64,000 nt of DNA from assembly GCF_000661955.1 (NCBI RefSeq), contig NZ_CP007597.1:248001-312000 (forward strand). The letters are read 5' to 3'. Each line of letters begins with the position of its first letter. Position 1 is the stretch's first letter. The stretch is from Stenotrophomonas rhizophila (GTDB lineage: Bacteria > Pseudomonadota > Gammaproteobacteria > Xanthomonadales > Xanthomonadaceae). Below the pieces are notes generated by a model. The model ran no database searches and was not told the DNA's origin. It saw nothing but the letters and a program-made list of their open reading frames with translations. Shown here one piece after another: positions 35,421 through 44,780 of the stretch. A program made the translations under genes and the position numbers.

Positions 35421-35793
35421 GTAGGTACCGACCGTTGGTCGGTACGCGTAACCGGCGATGCCACGGCATGCCGACCAACGGTCGGCATCTACCGTGGTGG
35501 CGCGGATACCGACCACGTACCGGTAGGTACCGACCGTTGGTCGGTACGAACACCCGGCGATGCCACGCCATGCCGACCAACGGTCGGCCTCTACGGTGGT
35601 GGCGCGGATACCGACCACGTCCCGGTAGGTACCGACCGTTGGTCGGTACGAACACCTGGCGATGTCACGGCGTGCCGACCAACGGTCGGCATCTACCGTG
35701 GTGGCGCGGATCCCAACCAAATCCCGGTAGGTACCGACCGTTGGTCGGTACGAACACCCGGCGATGCCACGACTTGCCGACCAACGATCGGCA
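35421..35793. repeat. Tandem array, four 102-bp units, each with two opposed GTAG-type REPs
   Basis: Units start at 35421, 35523, 35625 and 35727, exactly 102 bp apart. Each has a forward element (GTAGGTACCGACCGTTGGTC) and, about 48 bp on, a reverse element (GCCGACCAACGGTCGGC with a CTAC end). Spacers are similar but not identical. Long open frames across it arise because 102 is divisible by three and should not be annotated as genes. Confidence 0.92.
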
Positions 35794-35805
35794 TCCACCG
35801 GGGTT

Positions 35806-37908
35806 TTACCCGCGGTTGCCGCGGCGCGAGGGCACCAGCGCGAAATTGTCCACGGCCAGCTTCTCGGCGTGGTTCAACCACGCGCGGATCTCCAGGTCGT
35901 CCACTTCGTGGTCCAGGCCGAACGGCACGCTGATGCGGCCTTCGGCATCGGGCTGCACCCACTGCTGGGCCACCACCACCTTGCGCTGCGAGGACACCGC
36001 TTCGATCCAGAAACCGCGATCGGGCGACTGCTTGGCCACGAACTGCAGCATGTACTGGCCGGCGCGGGTGCGGCGGCCTTTCTGGGTAATCATGTGCGCC
36101 TGGCGGATGCTCGGGCGCGGGCCGTTGAACGGTTCCAGCGGCCCATCCACCGCAAAGCCGGTGCGCAGCGCATCGTCGCGGTACAGCTTGATGCCTTTGT
36201 CACGGTTGACCAGCATCGCGCACCAGTCGCCATCGGCCGAACCATCCTCGAACGCCGTGCAGCGGTCCACGTAGGCCAGCGTATTGGCCGGGTCGGCGTC
36301 ATCGAACTGCTTGGAGGTGTTTTCCAGGTACACCGACTTCAGGTCGAACTGCTTGTCGTATTCCAGCAGCACCGGCGGCTGCACATGCTGCAGGCCGATC
36401 ACCACCTGGTTGTCGTCATCGATGCGCAGCTGGCGGGTCTTGTCGCCCAGCCACAGCGAACGCGAGAAGGCCAGATAACGCGGGTAGTCCTTACCGTTGT
36501 CACGCAGCGCCGCAGCGCTGGCACTGTCGGTGCGTTCGGGATCCAGCAGCGAGCGGCCGAAGCCGATCGCCTTGATGGCCGGGTCGATCAGGCTGAGCAG
36601 CGTGGCGCCGGAATCCAGCGTGGAGCCGGCGGTGGTGGCCAACTGGCGCGGGGCGATGTCCTTGCCCAGGAACAGCAGCAGGTTCTCGCGCTTCTGCTTG
36701 GCCAGCACATGGCTGAGGTCGTTGGGCATGGCCAGGTGATCGGAGGCGATGACGATCAGGGTGTCCTGCCCATACGGGCTGGCCTGGATGCGATCGACCA
36801 ATTTCGAGATCAGGCCATCGGTGCACTTGAGGGCGTTGAGCAGGCCGATGTTGCCGTACTCGCTCTGGTAGCGGGTGCGCTTGCAGGCCACCGGCAGGTG
36901 CCCGGCCGGGTGGTGGGTGTCCATGGTGAGCGTGGTCAGCATGAACGGCTGGCCGGCCTTGGACAGCTGCTCGAAGCGGTCATACGCCTTGTCCAGCAGC
37001 ACGTCGTCGTGCACGCCCCAGGTGGAGAAGTGCGAGCGCGCCACCTTCTGCGTCTTGAACCAGGCCAGGTCGTCCACCGCGTCGTAGCCGTGCGTGGCCA
37101 GGAACTGGCCCTTGCCCGCGAACTGCCCGTTGGCGCCGCCCAGGTAGTGGTTGGTGTAGCCCTGCTGCTTGAGGTAGTCGCCCAGGCACACCGCTTCGGG
37201 CAGGAAGCTGCCCATGCGGCCCATGCTGTTCTCATCGTCCTTGGCGGTGGTCAGCGGCACGCCGCACATCGACGACACCAGCCCGGCGATGGTCCAGCCG
37301 CCGCCTTCGGCCGAGACCAGCCCGCGCACATCCAGCGCCTGGCCCGCCAGCCGGTTGAGGTTGGGCATCAGGCCCGGGAAGGTGGTTTCATCGAGGTAGG
37401 TGCGCTCCAGGCTTTCGCCGTAGATCCACACGATGTTGCGCGGCTTGGCCAGCGCGTGTTGCGGAATGGTGTACTCGGGTGCGATCACGGTGTAGTCCAC
37501 CGGGCGCATCTGCTGGTACAGGCGCAGGCCGTCGCTGTACAGCGGGCTGACCGCAATGGCCACCAGCCACATCGCGACGAAACCACCGAACACCGCCTTG
37601 CCGTGTTCGATGCGGCGCCAGCGCTGCACGCGTGCGGCCGCCAGCGGCAGCAGCGAGACCAGCAACAGTGCGATATAGGCGGCGATGTAACCCTTGAAGT
37701 CCGCTACGCCCGCGCCTTCCATGTCGGCGCCCAGGTGATACAGCGTGGCCGCGTTGAGCCCATCGCCGGACAGCTTGTTGATCAACCACCACGTACTCAG
37801 CAATACCAGCAGCACGGACATCAGGCTGGCCTTCCACCATATCCACTTGCGCGAGGCGAGCAGCAACCAGGAGAGCAGCAACAGAGTCAGCAGCAGGATC
37901 CAGAGCAT
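35806..37908 (-). CDS. opgB: Phosphoglycerol transferase OpgB (MdoB)
   Basis: A 700-residue inner-membrane enzyme that adds phosphoglycerol to periplasmic glucans. Three or four transmembrane helices lie in residues 1-130, then a sulfatase-fold catalytic domain. Segments shared with E. coli MdoB include IYGESLERTYLDE, TIAGLVSSMCGVPL, CLGDYLKQQGYTNHY, MDTHHPAGH and IASDHLAMPND, with VDRCTAF near the C-terminus. The start MLWILLLT at 37908 gives the membrane N-terminus; further upstream residues lack it. The right-hand intergenic region toward the UbiB-family gene is about 220 bp. Confidence 0.9.
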   Translation of the reverse strand: MLWILLLTLLLLSWLLLASRKWIWWKASLMSVLLVLLSTWWLINKLSGDGLNAATLYHLGADMEGAGVADFKGYIAAYIALLLVSLLPLAAARVQRWRRIEHGKAVFGGFVAMWLVAIAVSPLYSDGLRLYQQMRPVDYTVIAPEYTIPQHALAKPRNIVWIYGESLERTYLDETTFPGLMPNLNRLAGQALDVRGLVSAEGGGWTIAGLVSSMCGVPLTTAKDDENSMGRMGSFLPEAVCLGDYLKQQGYTNHYLGGANGQFAGKGQFLATHGYDAVDDLAWFKTQKVARSHFSTWGVHDDVLLDKAYDRFEQLSKAGQPFMLTTLTMDTHHPAGHLPVACKRTRYQSEYGNIGLLNALKCTDGLISKLVDRIQASPYGQDTLIVIASDHLAMPNDLSHVLAKQKRENLLLFLGKDIAPRQLATTAGSTLDSGATLLSLIDPAIKAIGFGRSLLDPERTDSASAAALRDNGKDYPRYLAFSRSLWLGDKTRQLRIDDDNQVVIGLQHVQPPVLLEYDKQFDLKSVYLENTSKQFDDADPANTLAYVDRCTAFEDGSADGDWCAMLVNRDKGIKLYRDDALRTGFAVDGPLEPFNGPRPSIRQAHMITQKGRRTRAGQYMLQFVAKQSPDRGFWIEAVSSQRKVVVAQQWVQPDAEGRISVPFGLDHEVDDLEIRAWLNHAEKLAVDNFALVPSRRGNRG

Positions 37909-38126
37909 CGGCGGTATCGGTAGTGGAGACAGTTGGTGATGGACGCCATGACGACGTATTTCCCATCCGACCGGCTGTCCAACCACATCTGCATGACAAG
38001 CCGATGACCCGATCATGCATGCACGAACCTGACTGAAATGTTTGTTTCAGGATGCTGAAGATGCGCTACAACGCATCGTGTTTTCAGGTGTAAAACACAC
38101 GTGAAGAAATGCGATGCAGCGCGGCA

Positions 38127-39767
38127 TCATCGATGGCCGCGCTCTTCCTTCGAACGCGCACGACGATCAAAGATCAGCGCGCTGAGGATGATGCCAAGGC
38201 CCAATGCCACGCCGATCAGCATCAAGGTGAATGCGATGGCCGGATACCCGAACAGGTGCCAGCCGGTATCCACTTTCATCATCATCGCTGCGGCAAGAAT
38301 CAACGCGGCGGTAACAATGCCGGCCGACACGCGGTTGGCGATCTTCTGCAGGTTTTCCATCAGCCGCGATTCTTCCAGCCCGGTCACTTTCATCTGCAGG
38401 CGGTTCTCGGCCAGCAGGGCAAGGATGTCGGACATCTTGCGCGGCCCTTCGCGCAGCAGCTGCTGTATCTCCATGGCTTCGCTGGCCAGGTTGGCCGCCG
38501 ACAGCGATTTCTTCAGGCGCGCACGCATCACGTGCTGCAGCTGTTTCTCCACGATGCGGCGGGTGTCCAGGTCGGGCGACAGCAGCCGGCATACCGTTTC
38601 CAGGTTCAACAACGCCTTGCCGAGCAGGCTCAGTTCCGGCGGCGTGCGCAGCCCGCTGGCAGTGGCGATGCGGACCAGGTCGAGCACCACGCGGCCTTCG
38701 GAGAAACTGGTGTTGGCGGCATAGCGCGCAATCATCTGCCCGGTTTCGCGCAGGTAGCGTTCTTCGTCGAACGATTCCAGCCGGGTACTGATGCCGATGA
38801 TCTCATCGGCCACTTCCTCGCCACGCCCGTCCACGGCGGCGAACAGCAGCTTGAGCAGGCGCTCGCGCAGGCGCGGTGGCATGTGCGCAACCATGCCCAG
38901 GTCGAAGATCGCCAGGCGACCCTGCGGGGTGACGCGCAGGTTGCCCGGGTGCGGGTCGGCATGGATTTCGCCATGCACGAAGATCTGGTCGATGTAGCCG
39001 CGGATCAACGCGGCGGCCAGCGGCGCCATCGGTTCTTCGGTGCGGCGCACATCGGGAATCATGTCCACCCGCACGCCGTTGGCCAGCTCCATGGTGAGCA
39101 CGCGGTGGCTGCAGTAGTCCCAGATCGGCTGCGGCACCCACAGCGGCTTGAACGGCTTGAGATGCTGGCCGAAGCGTTGCAGGTTCTCTGCCTCTGCCTG
39201 GTAGTCCAGCTCCTGCATCAGGGTCTTGGCGAACTCGTTGAGCCAGTCGCGCAGGCGTACCCGGCGGCCCACCTGGGTGAGATGGTCGGCGGCCAGCGCG
39301 AAACTGCGCAGCACCTCCAGGTCCGAGCGCAGCTGCGCGGCCACTTCCGGCTTCTGCACCTTTACCGCCACCTCGCGGCCATCATGCAGCTGCGCGCGGT
39401 GGACCTGCGCAATGGAGGCGCACCCCAGCGGCACCGGGTCGAAGCTGGCAAACAGCTTGGACACCGACGCGCCCAGCTCCTGCTCGATGATCTGTGCAAT
39501 GCGCTCGACCGGAATCGGCGCCACCTTTTCCTGCATGCGTTCCAGCGCGGTGGCAAATTCCACCGGCACCATGTCCGGGCGGGTGGACAGCATCTGCCCC
39601 AGTTTGACGAAGGTGGGGCCGAGCGATTCCAGGTCGGTGACGAACTGCTCCGGATTGCCCTCCGGCGGGATGTCGTGCACCGCGCGGGCGTCCAGGTTCA
39701 TGCCCGAAAACACCCCGGAGTTCCGGTAACGCAGCAGCAGGCGCAGGATCTGGCTGCGGCGGTTCAT
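38127..39767 (-). CDS. ABC1/AarF/UbiB-family atypical kinase
   Basis: A protein of about 546 residues of the UbiB family. The KxGQ motif is KLGQMLSTRPD near 53, the Ala-rich nucleotide loop is CASIAQVHRAQ near 117, then AVKVQKPE, the catalytic HADPHPGN near 270 and the metal site IFDLGMV near 287. Two C-terminal transmembrane helices anchor it (GIVTAALILAAAMMM and FTLMLIGVALGLGII). UbiB supports ubiquinone biosynthesis; whether this is the organism's UbiB or a paralogue is not clear. The start at 39767 follows AAAAGG; a TTG at about 39818 is an alternative. Confidence 0.85.
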   Translation of the reverse strand: MNRRSQILRLLLRYRNSGVFSGMNLDARAVHDIPPEGNPEQFVTDLESLGPTFVKLGQMLSTRPDMVPVEFATALERMQEKVAPIPVERIAQIIEQELGASVSKLFASFDPVPLGCASIAQVHRAQLHDGREVAVKVQKPEVAAQLRSDLEVLRSFALAADHLTQVGRRVRLRDWLNEFAKTLMQELDYQAEAENLQRFGQHLKPFKPLWVPQPIWDYCSHRVLTMELANGVRVDMIPDVRRTEEPMAPLAAALIRGYIDQIFVHGEIHADPHPGNLRVTPQGRLAIFDLGMVAHMPPRLRERLLKLLFAAVDGRGEEVADEIIGISTRLESFDEERYLRETGQMIARYAANTSFSEGRVVLDLVRIATASGLRTPPELSLLGKALLNLETVCRLLSPDLDTRRIVEKQLQHVMRARLKKSLSAANLASEAMEIQQLLREGPRKMSDILALLAENRLQMKVTGLEESRLMENLQKIANRVSAGIVTAALILAAAMMMKVDTGWHLFGYPAIAFTLMLIGVALGLGIILSALIFDRRARSKEERGHR

Positions 39768-39949
39768 GCCTTTTACCAGCGATGGCGAGCCAGGGGCGAC
39801 GGGCGTGGTATTCAAGCAGGGCTCCAGGACGGGTGTCCCCGGCAGTGTGCGGGCGGGCAGGTAGTGGGGCGGTGAATCCGCCGGCATCTACCGCGAACGG
39901 GCCAGGATCGGGCAGAATCCACGCTTCCCGCTTGATCTATTGGATTGCC

Positions 39950-40888
39950 ATGGCCGGTGCCAGCCTGTTTGCGTTGCTCGATGACATTGCCACGCTGTTG
40001 GACGACGTGTCGGTCCTGACCAAGGTCGCGGCCAAGAAAACCGCCGGCGTGCTGGGCGACGACCTGGCGCTGAACGCGCAGCAGGTGACCGGGGTCAATG
40101 CCAACCGCGAGCTGCCGGTGGTGTGGGCGGTGGCCAAGGGCTCGCTGGTGAACAAGGCGATCCTGGTGCCGGCCGCGCTGGCGATCAGCGCGCTGGAAGC
40201 CTGGCTGCGCGGCAAGGGCTACCCGGTGCCGATCGTGGTGCCGCTGATGATGATCGGCGGTGCGTTCCTGTGCTACGAGGGCGTTGAAAAGCTGGCGCAC
40301 CGCTTCCTGCATTCCAAGCAGGAGGACGAGCAGCACAAGGCCGAACGGGTCAAGGCGCTGGCCGACGAGAAGGTCGACATGGTGGCCTGGGAAGGCGAGA
40401 AGGTGAAAGGCGCGGTGCGCACCGACTTCATCCTGTCGGCCGAGATCATCGTGCTGTCGCTGGGGGTGGTCTCGGCCGCCCCGTTCCTCAACCAGGTCAC
40501 CGCGCTGGTGGTGATCGCACTGGCCATGACGGTGTTCGTCTACGGGCTGGTCGCCGGCATCGTGAAGCTGGATGACCTGGGCTTGTACCTGTCGCGCAAG
40601 GGTGCCGGGCTGGCCGCGTTCGGCCGCGGCCTCCTGATCGCCGCGCCCTGGTTGATGAAGTTCCTGTCGGTGGCCGGCACCGCGGCGATGTTCCTGGTGG
40701 GTGGCGGCATCCTGGTGCACAACGTGCCGGCGCTGCACCATGCCGTGGTCGGCCTGGGGGGTGAAGGCCAGTGGGGCTGGCTGATCAACGCGCTGGGCAA
40801 CATGGTGGTCGGCGTGATCGCCGGTGCGATCGTGCTGGCCGCGGTGATGGGCTTCCAGAAGCTGCGCGGCAAGAAAGCGGCGCACTGA
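39950..40888 (+). CDS. DUF808 inner-membrane protein (YedI-like)
   Basis: A 312-residue polytopic membrane protein. The N-terminus LFALLDDIATLLDDVSVL is the signature of the DUF808/YedI family, followed by KKTAGVLGDDLALNAQQV. About six transmembrane helices follow, including LVVIALAMTVFVYGLVA and AAMFLVGGGILVH. Function is unknown. It is transcribed alone and converges on the ECF-associated gene. Length matches the family. Confidence 0.85.
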   Translation: MAGASLFALLDDIATLLDDVSVLTKVAAKKTAGVLGDDLALNAQQVTGVNANRELPVVWAVAKGSLVNKAILVPAALAISALEAWLRGKGYPVPIVVPLMMIGGAFLCYEGVEKLAHRFLHSKQEDEQHKAERVKALADEKVDMVAWEGEKVKGAVRTDFILSAEIIVLSLGVVSAAPFLNQVTALVVIALAMTVFVYGLVAGIVKLDDLGLYLSRKGAGLAAFGRGLLIAAPWLMKFLSVAGTAAMFLVGGGILVHNVPALHHAVVGLGGEGQWGWLINALGNMVVGVIAGAIVLAAVMGFQKLRGKKAAH

Positions 40889-40903
40889 CAGGCGCGCGGT
40901 CTG

Positions 40904-41566
40904 TCAGCGGGCGTTCCAGTCGCGCAGCGCCTCCAGCTCGGCGCGTGCGCGGGCCAGGCGACGCCCGGACAAGGCATCGATCGCGCGCTGCAGGCGGGGT
41001 GACGCCGGGGCCTGCCGCTGCCAGCGCCGGGCCAGGAGCAGCAGGGCGGTCATCAGCGCCGCCCCGGCCACCAGCGAGACCAGCAACGCGCGTGCGGCGA
41101 AGGCGGACAGGTCGATGCCCCACGCCTGCCACGCCACCAGCACCGGCACCGCCAGCCACAGCCAGCACCAGGGCAGCCCCAGCAACAGTTCGCCGGCGGC
41201 GGTCTGCATGCGCAACACCGCCAATTGCCGGGACTGCTGCAGCACCGGCTGGTCGGGCTGCAGCTGCCCGCGCAGGTGCAGCCGGGCCGCGCTGACGATG
41301 ATCACCGCCACGCAGTAGACGTGCAGCGCCACGGCGCTGAGCATCACCGCCAGCGGTGGCTGCTGCCACCACACGCTGCCGCAATACATCGACAGCCCCA
41401 GCCAGAACAGCAGCTGCACCACCTGCAGTGCACTGAACGCCGACAACTGGCGTTGCGCGGCGTACTGCCGGTGGCGGCGCCAGCTGTTCAAAGCGGCGGT
41501 GGCCTCGCTGTCGTCGGCATCGCCGCCGGCCTGGTGCCACAGCTGCTTGAGTGGATCGGTATGCAT
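40904..41566 (-). CDS. Membrane protein, probable partner of the ECF sigma factor
   Basis: A 220-residue protein with a cytosolic N-terminus (MHTDPLKQLWHQAGGDAD), at least four hydrophobic helices (residues 45-185) and a basic helical C-terminus. It starts ten bases after the sigma factor stop, on the same strand. Membrane proteins next to ECF sigma genes are often anti-sigma factors; no zinc-binding ZAS motif is visible, so this role is inferred from position. Confidence 0.65.
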   Translation of the reverse strand: MHTDPLKQLWHQAGGDADDSEATAALNSWRRHRQYAAQRQLSAFSALQVVQLLFWLGLSMYCGSVWWQQPPLAVMLSAVALHVYCVAVIIVSAARLHLRGQLQPDQPVLQQSRQLAVLRMQTAAGELLLGLPWCWLWLAVPVLVAWQAWGIDLSAFAARALLVSLVAGAALMTALLLLARRWQRQAPASPRLQRAIDALSGRRLARARAELEALRDWNAR

Positions 41567-41576
41567 GACGGTGGCC

Positions 41577-42098
41577 TCAGGCGGTGGGGTCGAAGCGCGC
41601 GCGCAGCTGCTGGCGCAGGCGGTGCAGGCGGGTGGACACGTTGGCGGTGCTGATGCCGAGGATGTCGGCGATCTGGCGGTGGTCGTGATCGTCCAGGTGC
41701 AGCAGCATCAATGCGCGGTCCAGCGGCGGAAGCGCGCGGATCGCACCCTCCAGCTGCTGTACGGCGTGCTGCTGTTCGGCCGGTGCACCCTCGTCCACCG
41801 GCAAGGTGTCCTCGTCCAGCGTGGCGTGGTGGCGCTGGCGCAGCTGCTGCCGGCGCACCTGCGAGATGGCCACGTTGAGCGCGACCCGGTACAGCCAGGT
41901 GGAAAAGCGGGCGCGTGCCGGGTCGAAGCTGTCGAACGCATCCCAGGCCTGCACGCTGATGTCCTGGATCAGGTCGAGCCGGTCTTCCTGGTGCGCGCAG
42001 TATCCGCGTGCGATCTTCAGCACGATGCCGCGGTGCTGGTCCAGCAACGCGGCGAAGCGCAGGCGCGGGTCGTGGGCGGCAGGGGTGTTCATGTCCAT
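41577..42098 (-). CDS. ECF RNA polymerase sigma factor
   Basis: A 173-residue extracytoplasmic-function sigma factor. Region 2 spans residues about 15-85 with DLIQDISVQAWDAFDSFD and FSTWLYRVALNVAIS. Region 4 spans about 115-170 with ALMLLHLDDHDHRQIADI and the HTH ILGISTANVSTRLHRLRQ. The start at 42098 (MDMNTPAAHD) has an alternative at 42092. It is followed by its likely membrane-bound regulator. Its stimulus is unknown. Confidence 0.88.
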   Translation of the reverse strand: MDMNTPAAHDPRLRFAALLDQHRGIVLKIARGYCAHQEDRLDLIQDISVQAWDAFDSFDPARARFSTWLYRVALNVAISQVRRQQLRQRHHATLDEDTLPVDEGAPAEQQHAVQQLEGAIRALPPLDRALMLLHLDDHDHRQIADILGISTANVSTRLHRLRQQLRARFDPTA

Positions 42099-42155
42099 AC
42101 CCGGGTGATTCGCACGGAGGCGGCCGTTATCACAGCGCCTCGGCGGGCATGCCGG

Positions 42156-43718
42156 TCACCGGGGCGCGTCGGCCGCCTGCACGCGGTTCTTGCCGACCCG
42201 TTTGGCCGCATACAGGGCCGCATCGGCACGCCGCAGCAGGCCATCCACCGGTTCGCCGGCGTGCCATTGCGCCACCCCGGCGCTGAAGTGCACCGGCACC
42301 CGCGTGTCGTCCAGCTGCAGGGGGCGCTGGGCCAGCGAGCGCTGCAGCCGCAGCAGGGTGGACATGCTGTCGGCGGCCGGTGTTTCGGGCAGCAGCAGCA
42401 CGAATTCGTCGCCGCCGATGCGGGCGATCGCATCGGTGCTGCGCAGGTGCAGCTGGCAGACCGCCACCAGGTGGCGCAGCACGGCATCGCCACCGGCATG
42501 GCCGTGGGCGGTGTTGGTCTGGTGGAAGTCGTCCAGGTCGATCAGTGCCAGGGCCAGCGGGTGGCCATGGCGGCCGGCCCGTGCCAGCTCGCGGTCGACC
42601 AGTTCGTCGAAGCCGCGGCGGTTGAGCGCCCCGGTCAGCGGGTCGGTGCGAACCAGCCCGGACACATCGCGCAGTTCCTGCTCCAGCTCGGCGATGCGCT
42701 GCTCGGCCTGTTCCACTTCGCGGCGTGCATTGCCCAGGTGGTCGCGCGCCTGCAGTGCCTGCTCCTGCACGCGGCCGGTGTCCTGCAGCACGCCCTGCAG
42801 CAGCTGGCTGAGGTCGGCGATGCTGCGCGCTTCCTTCAGGGCCAGCGCATAACTGCTGATCCGGTCGTGGTACTCGCCGGTGCTCACGGCCATGCCGTCG
42901 AGGCGCTCGATGAAGCCGCCCATCAGGCCCTTCATGGCCGCCTTGGATTCGACGATGCCCTGTTTGAGCAGGCCCTGCTTGTAGATCACTTCGCGCAGGT
43001 TGGCGCGCGCCTGGTCGACCGAGTCGCGGTCCAGCGGGCCGCTGATCAGCTGGCGCACCGCATGCACCTGCCCATGCAGCCAGCTGCTGTCGTCCAGCAG
43101 CTCGCCGATGTTGTCCAGCAGCAGGTCGAACAGGCTCAGCAGCAGTTCCTGCTGTTCCTGCCAGCCATCGCTGCGCACGCCGATCTGGTGGGTCAGCTCG
43201 CGCAGGCGCAGTTCGATCGGCTGCAGCGGCTGGCCGGGGTGCCAGTGGCGCAGGTCGGCGGCGATCTGCGCCGGCTCCTCCCGCAGCTCGGGCATGTTCT
43301 GCAGCAGGCTGGCCACGGTCACGCCCAGCGTGTGCCGCAGCAGCTCGCGCAGGCGCAGGCTGTCGGGCTGGCCGTCGGGGCTGTCCTGCTCGATGGTGCG
43401 GATGTACTTGTCGATCAGCTGGCGCATCGCGCGGCCGTAGCTGACCCAGTCGGCGCTGCGCTGGGCCGACTGCAGGCGCAGGCCCATGTCGCCCAGTTCG
43501 CCGGGCAGGGTGGACATGCCGTTGGCGAAGGCCGCCAGCAGCGGTTCGGGGCTGTCGATGCCGGCGAACAGGCGCTGCAGCATGGCGCTGGTGCCGCCCT
43601 TGGGGCCGGGCGCGTCCACGCTGGCCGTGTCGATCACCCGGCTCTCCACCTGGCGCCGCGACAGCAGCCGGCCCACGGCGGTGCCGGGGCTGGGGGGAGC
43701 GTCGTGCGGGTCGGTCAT
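42156..43718 (-). CDS. Diguanylate cyclase with GGDEF domain and long helical N-terminus
   Basis: A 520-residue soluble protein that makes cyclic di-GMP. The GGDEF active site is intact (ARIGGDEFVLLLPE near residue 435), and an inhibitory I-site RSTD precedes it by five residues, so product feedback is likely. Residues 1-340 are largely helical, with a coiled coil (EVEQAEQRIAELEQE) just before the catalytic domain; this region resembles the sensory part of DgcP-like enzymes. No membrane segment is visible. It is transcribed toward the ECF gene, 58 bp away. Confidence 0.87.
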   Translation of the reverse strand: MTDPHDAPPSPGTAVGRLLSRRQVESRVIDTASVDAPGPKGGTSAMLQRLFAGIDSPEPLLAAFANGMSTLPGELGDMGLRLQSAQRSADWVSYGRAMRQLIDKYIRTIEQDSPDGQPDSLRLRELLRHTLGVTVASLLQNMPELREEPAQIAADLRHWHPGQPLQPIELRLRELTHQIGVRSDGWQEQQELLLSLFDLLLDNIGELLDDSSWLHGQVHAVRQLISGPLDRDSVDQARANLREVIYKQGLLKQGIVESKAAMKGLMGGFIERLDGMAVSTGEYHDRISSYALALKEARSIADLSQLLQGVLQDTGRVQEQALQARDHLGNARREVEQAEQRIAELEQELRDVSGLVRTDPLTGALNRRGFDELVDRELARAGRHGHPLALALIDLDDFHQTNTAHGHAGGDAVLRHLVAVCQLHLRSTDAIARIGGDEFVLLLPETPAADSMSTLLRLQRSLAQRPLQLDDTRVPVHFSAGVAQWHAGEPVDGLLRRADAALYAAKRVGKNRVQAADAPR

Positions 43719-43865
43719 GCGCGGATCCTTGGCGGGTCACCGGCGGGGCAGCCGGGCGGGTGGAAGAGGTTGGAACAGTATCGGCGCGGTGCAGGCCGGC
43801 TTGAACGCGGGACGGGCACGGCAGCTGTGCCACGATGGTAGGCAATCTGACGGTGGGAGCGTGCG

Positions 43866-44501
43866 ATGAAGGTGATGCTGGTGGGGGCAACCGGTCTGGT
43901 GGGCGGGCAGGTGCTGCAGCAGCTGCTGGATGACCCGCGTTGCGATGCGGTGGTGGCGCCCACCCGGCGGCCGCTGGCGCATGCCGACCCGGCCCTGCAC
44001 AACCCGGTGGTCGACTTCGAGCGGCTGCCGGTGGACGCACCCTGGTGGGCGGTGGATGCGGTGATCTGCGCGCTGGGCAGCACCATCAAGCAGGCCGGCA
44101 GCCGCGCGGTGTTTTCCCGGATCGACCACGACTACCCGCTGCAGGTGGCCACCCTGGCCCAGGCCCACGGCGCGCACGCGTTCGTGCTGAATTCGGCGAT
44201 GGGCGCCGACCCGCAGTCGCGGATCTTCTACAACCAGGTCAAGGGCCGCCTGGAACAGGACCTGCGCGGGCTGGGCTACCGCTCGCTGACGCTGGTACGC
44301 CCCGGCCTGATCGGCGGCGAACGCAGCGAACGCCGCACCGGCGAGCACCTGGCCAGCGTGGTGCTGGGCGCGCTCGGCCCGGTGCTGCCACGCGCCTGGC
44401 GGATCAACCCGGCGGTGAACATCGCCGCAGCCATGGTGGAGGCAGCACTGGCCCCGCGGCCGGGCGTCCAGATCGTAGGCGCAGCAGACCTGGCAGGGTA
44501 G
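43866..44501 (+). CDS. NAD(P)-binding Rossmann protein (HTATIP2/YbjT-like)
   Basis: A 211-residue atypical SDR. The N-terminal dinucleotide motif VMLVGATGLVGGQV starts at residue 3. A central strand VDAVICALGST and the YNQVKGRLEQDL segment, with Tyr-x-x-x-Lys, supply the SDR catalytic pair; LVRPGLIGGERSE follows. Such proteins reduce small substrates or act as redox sensors. The TAG stop (44499-44501) coincides with the TAG of a GTAG-type REP that starts the 42-bp array. Confidence 0.8.
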   Translation: MKVMLVGATGLVGGQVLQQLLDDPRCDAVVAPTRRPLAHADPALHNPVVDFERLPVDAPWWAVDAVICALGSTIKQAGSRAVFSRIDHDYPLQVATLAQAHGAHAFVLNSAMGADPQSRIFYNQVKGRLEQDLRGLGYRSLTLVRPGLIGGERSERRTGEHLASVVLGALGPVLPRAWRINPAVNIAAAMVEAALAPRPGVQIVGAADLAG

Positions 44502-44767
44502 AGCCGACCGTTGGTCGGCTGCAGGAAACCCAACCGGAGGTAGAGCCGACCGTTGGTCGGCTGCACGGAACCCAACCGGATGTAGAGCCGACCGTTGGTC
44601 GGCTGCACGGATCCCAACCGGAGGTAGAGCCGACCGTTGGTCGGCTGCACGGTATCCGGAGGAGCCGGCCAGCGGCCGGCACTACCGGGCGCGCAAACAA
44701 CAACGGCCACCTTGCGGTGGCCGTTGTCGTATCCGTCATTGCCCGCCGACCAACGGTCGGCCGCTAC
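44498..44767. repeat. GTAG-type REP array with exact 42-bp period
   Basis: Four forward elements (GTAGAGCCGACCGTTGGTC) start at 44498, 44540, 44582 and 44624, exactly 42 bp apart, with nearly identical spacers (AACCCAACCGGA-like). A reverse element of different stem (GCCGGCCAGCGGCCGGC) follows at about 44662-44684. Another (CCGACCAACGGTCGG, CTAC end) lies at about 44743-44767, with a terminator between them. Confidence 0.9.
44700..44727. terminator. Hairpin terminator inside the REP cluster
   Basis: ACAACGGCCACC pairs exactly with GGTGGCCGTTGT around the loop TTGC. It lies between the Rossmann-protein gene and the convergent E2 gene and can serve both. T-tracts are short. Confidence 0.7.
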
Positions 44768-44780
44768 CCGCCCACGTGGA

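Noticed and set aside
32992..35655. 887-codon open frame opposite the MscS-type gene
   Set aside because: Antisense shadow of a GC-rich coding gene; rich in His, Gln and Arg, without family character. The same applies to other long antisense frames over opgB, the GGDEF gene and speA.
35274..35798. Open frame with a 34-residue peptide repeat (YRPTVGTYR-like)
   Set aside because: It is a reading of the 102-bp REP array; the period is divisible by three and so keeps the frame open. No start signal or composition supports it.
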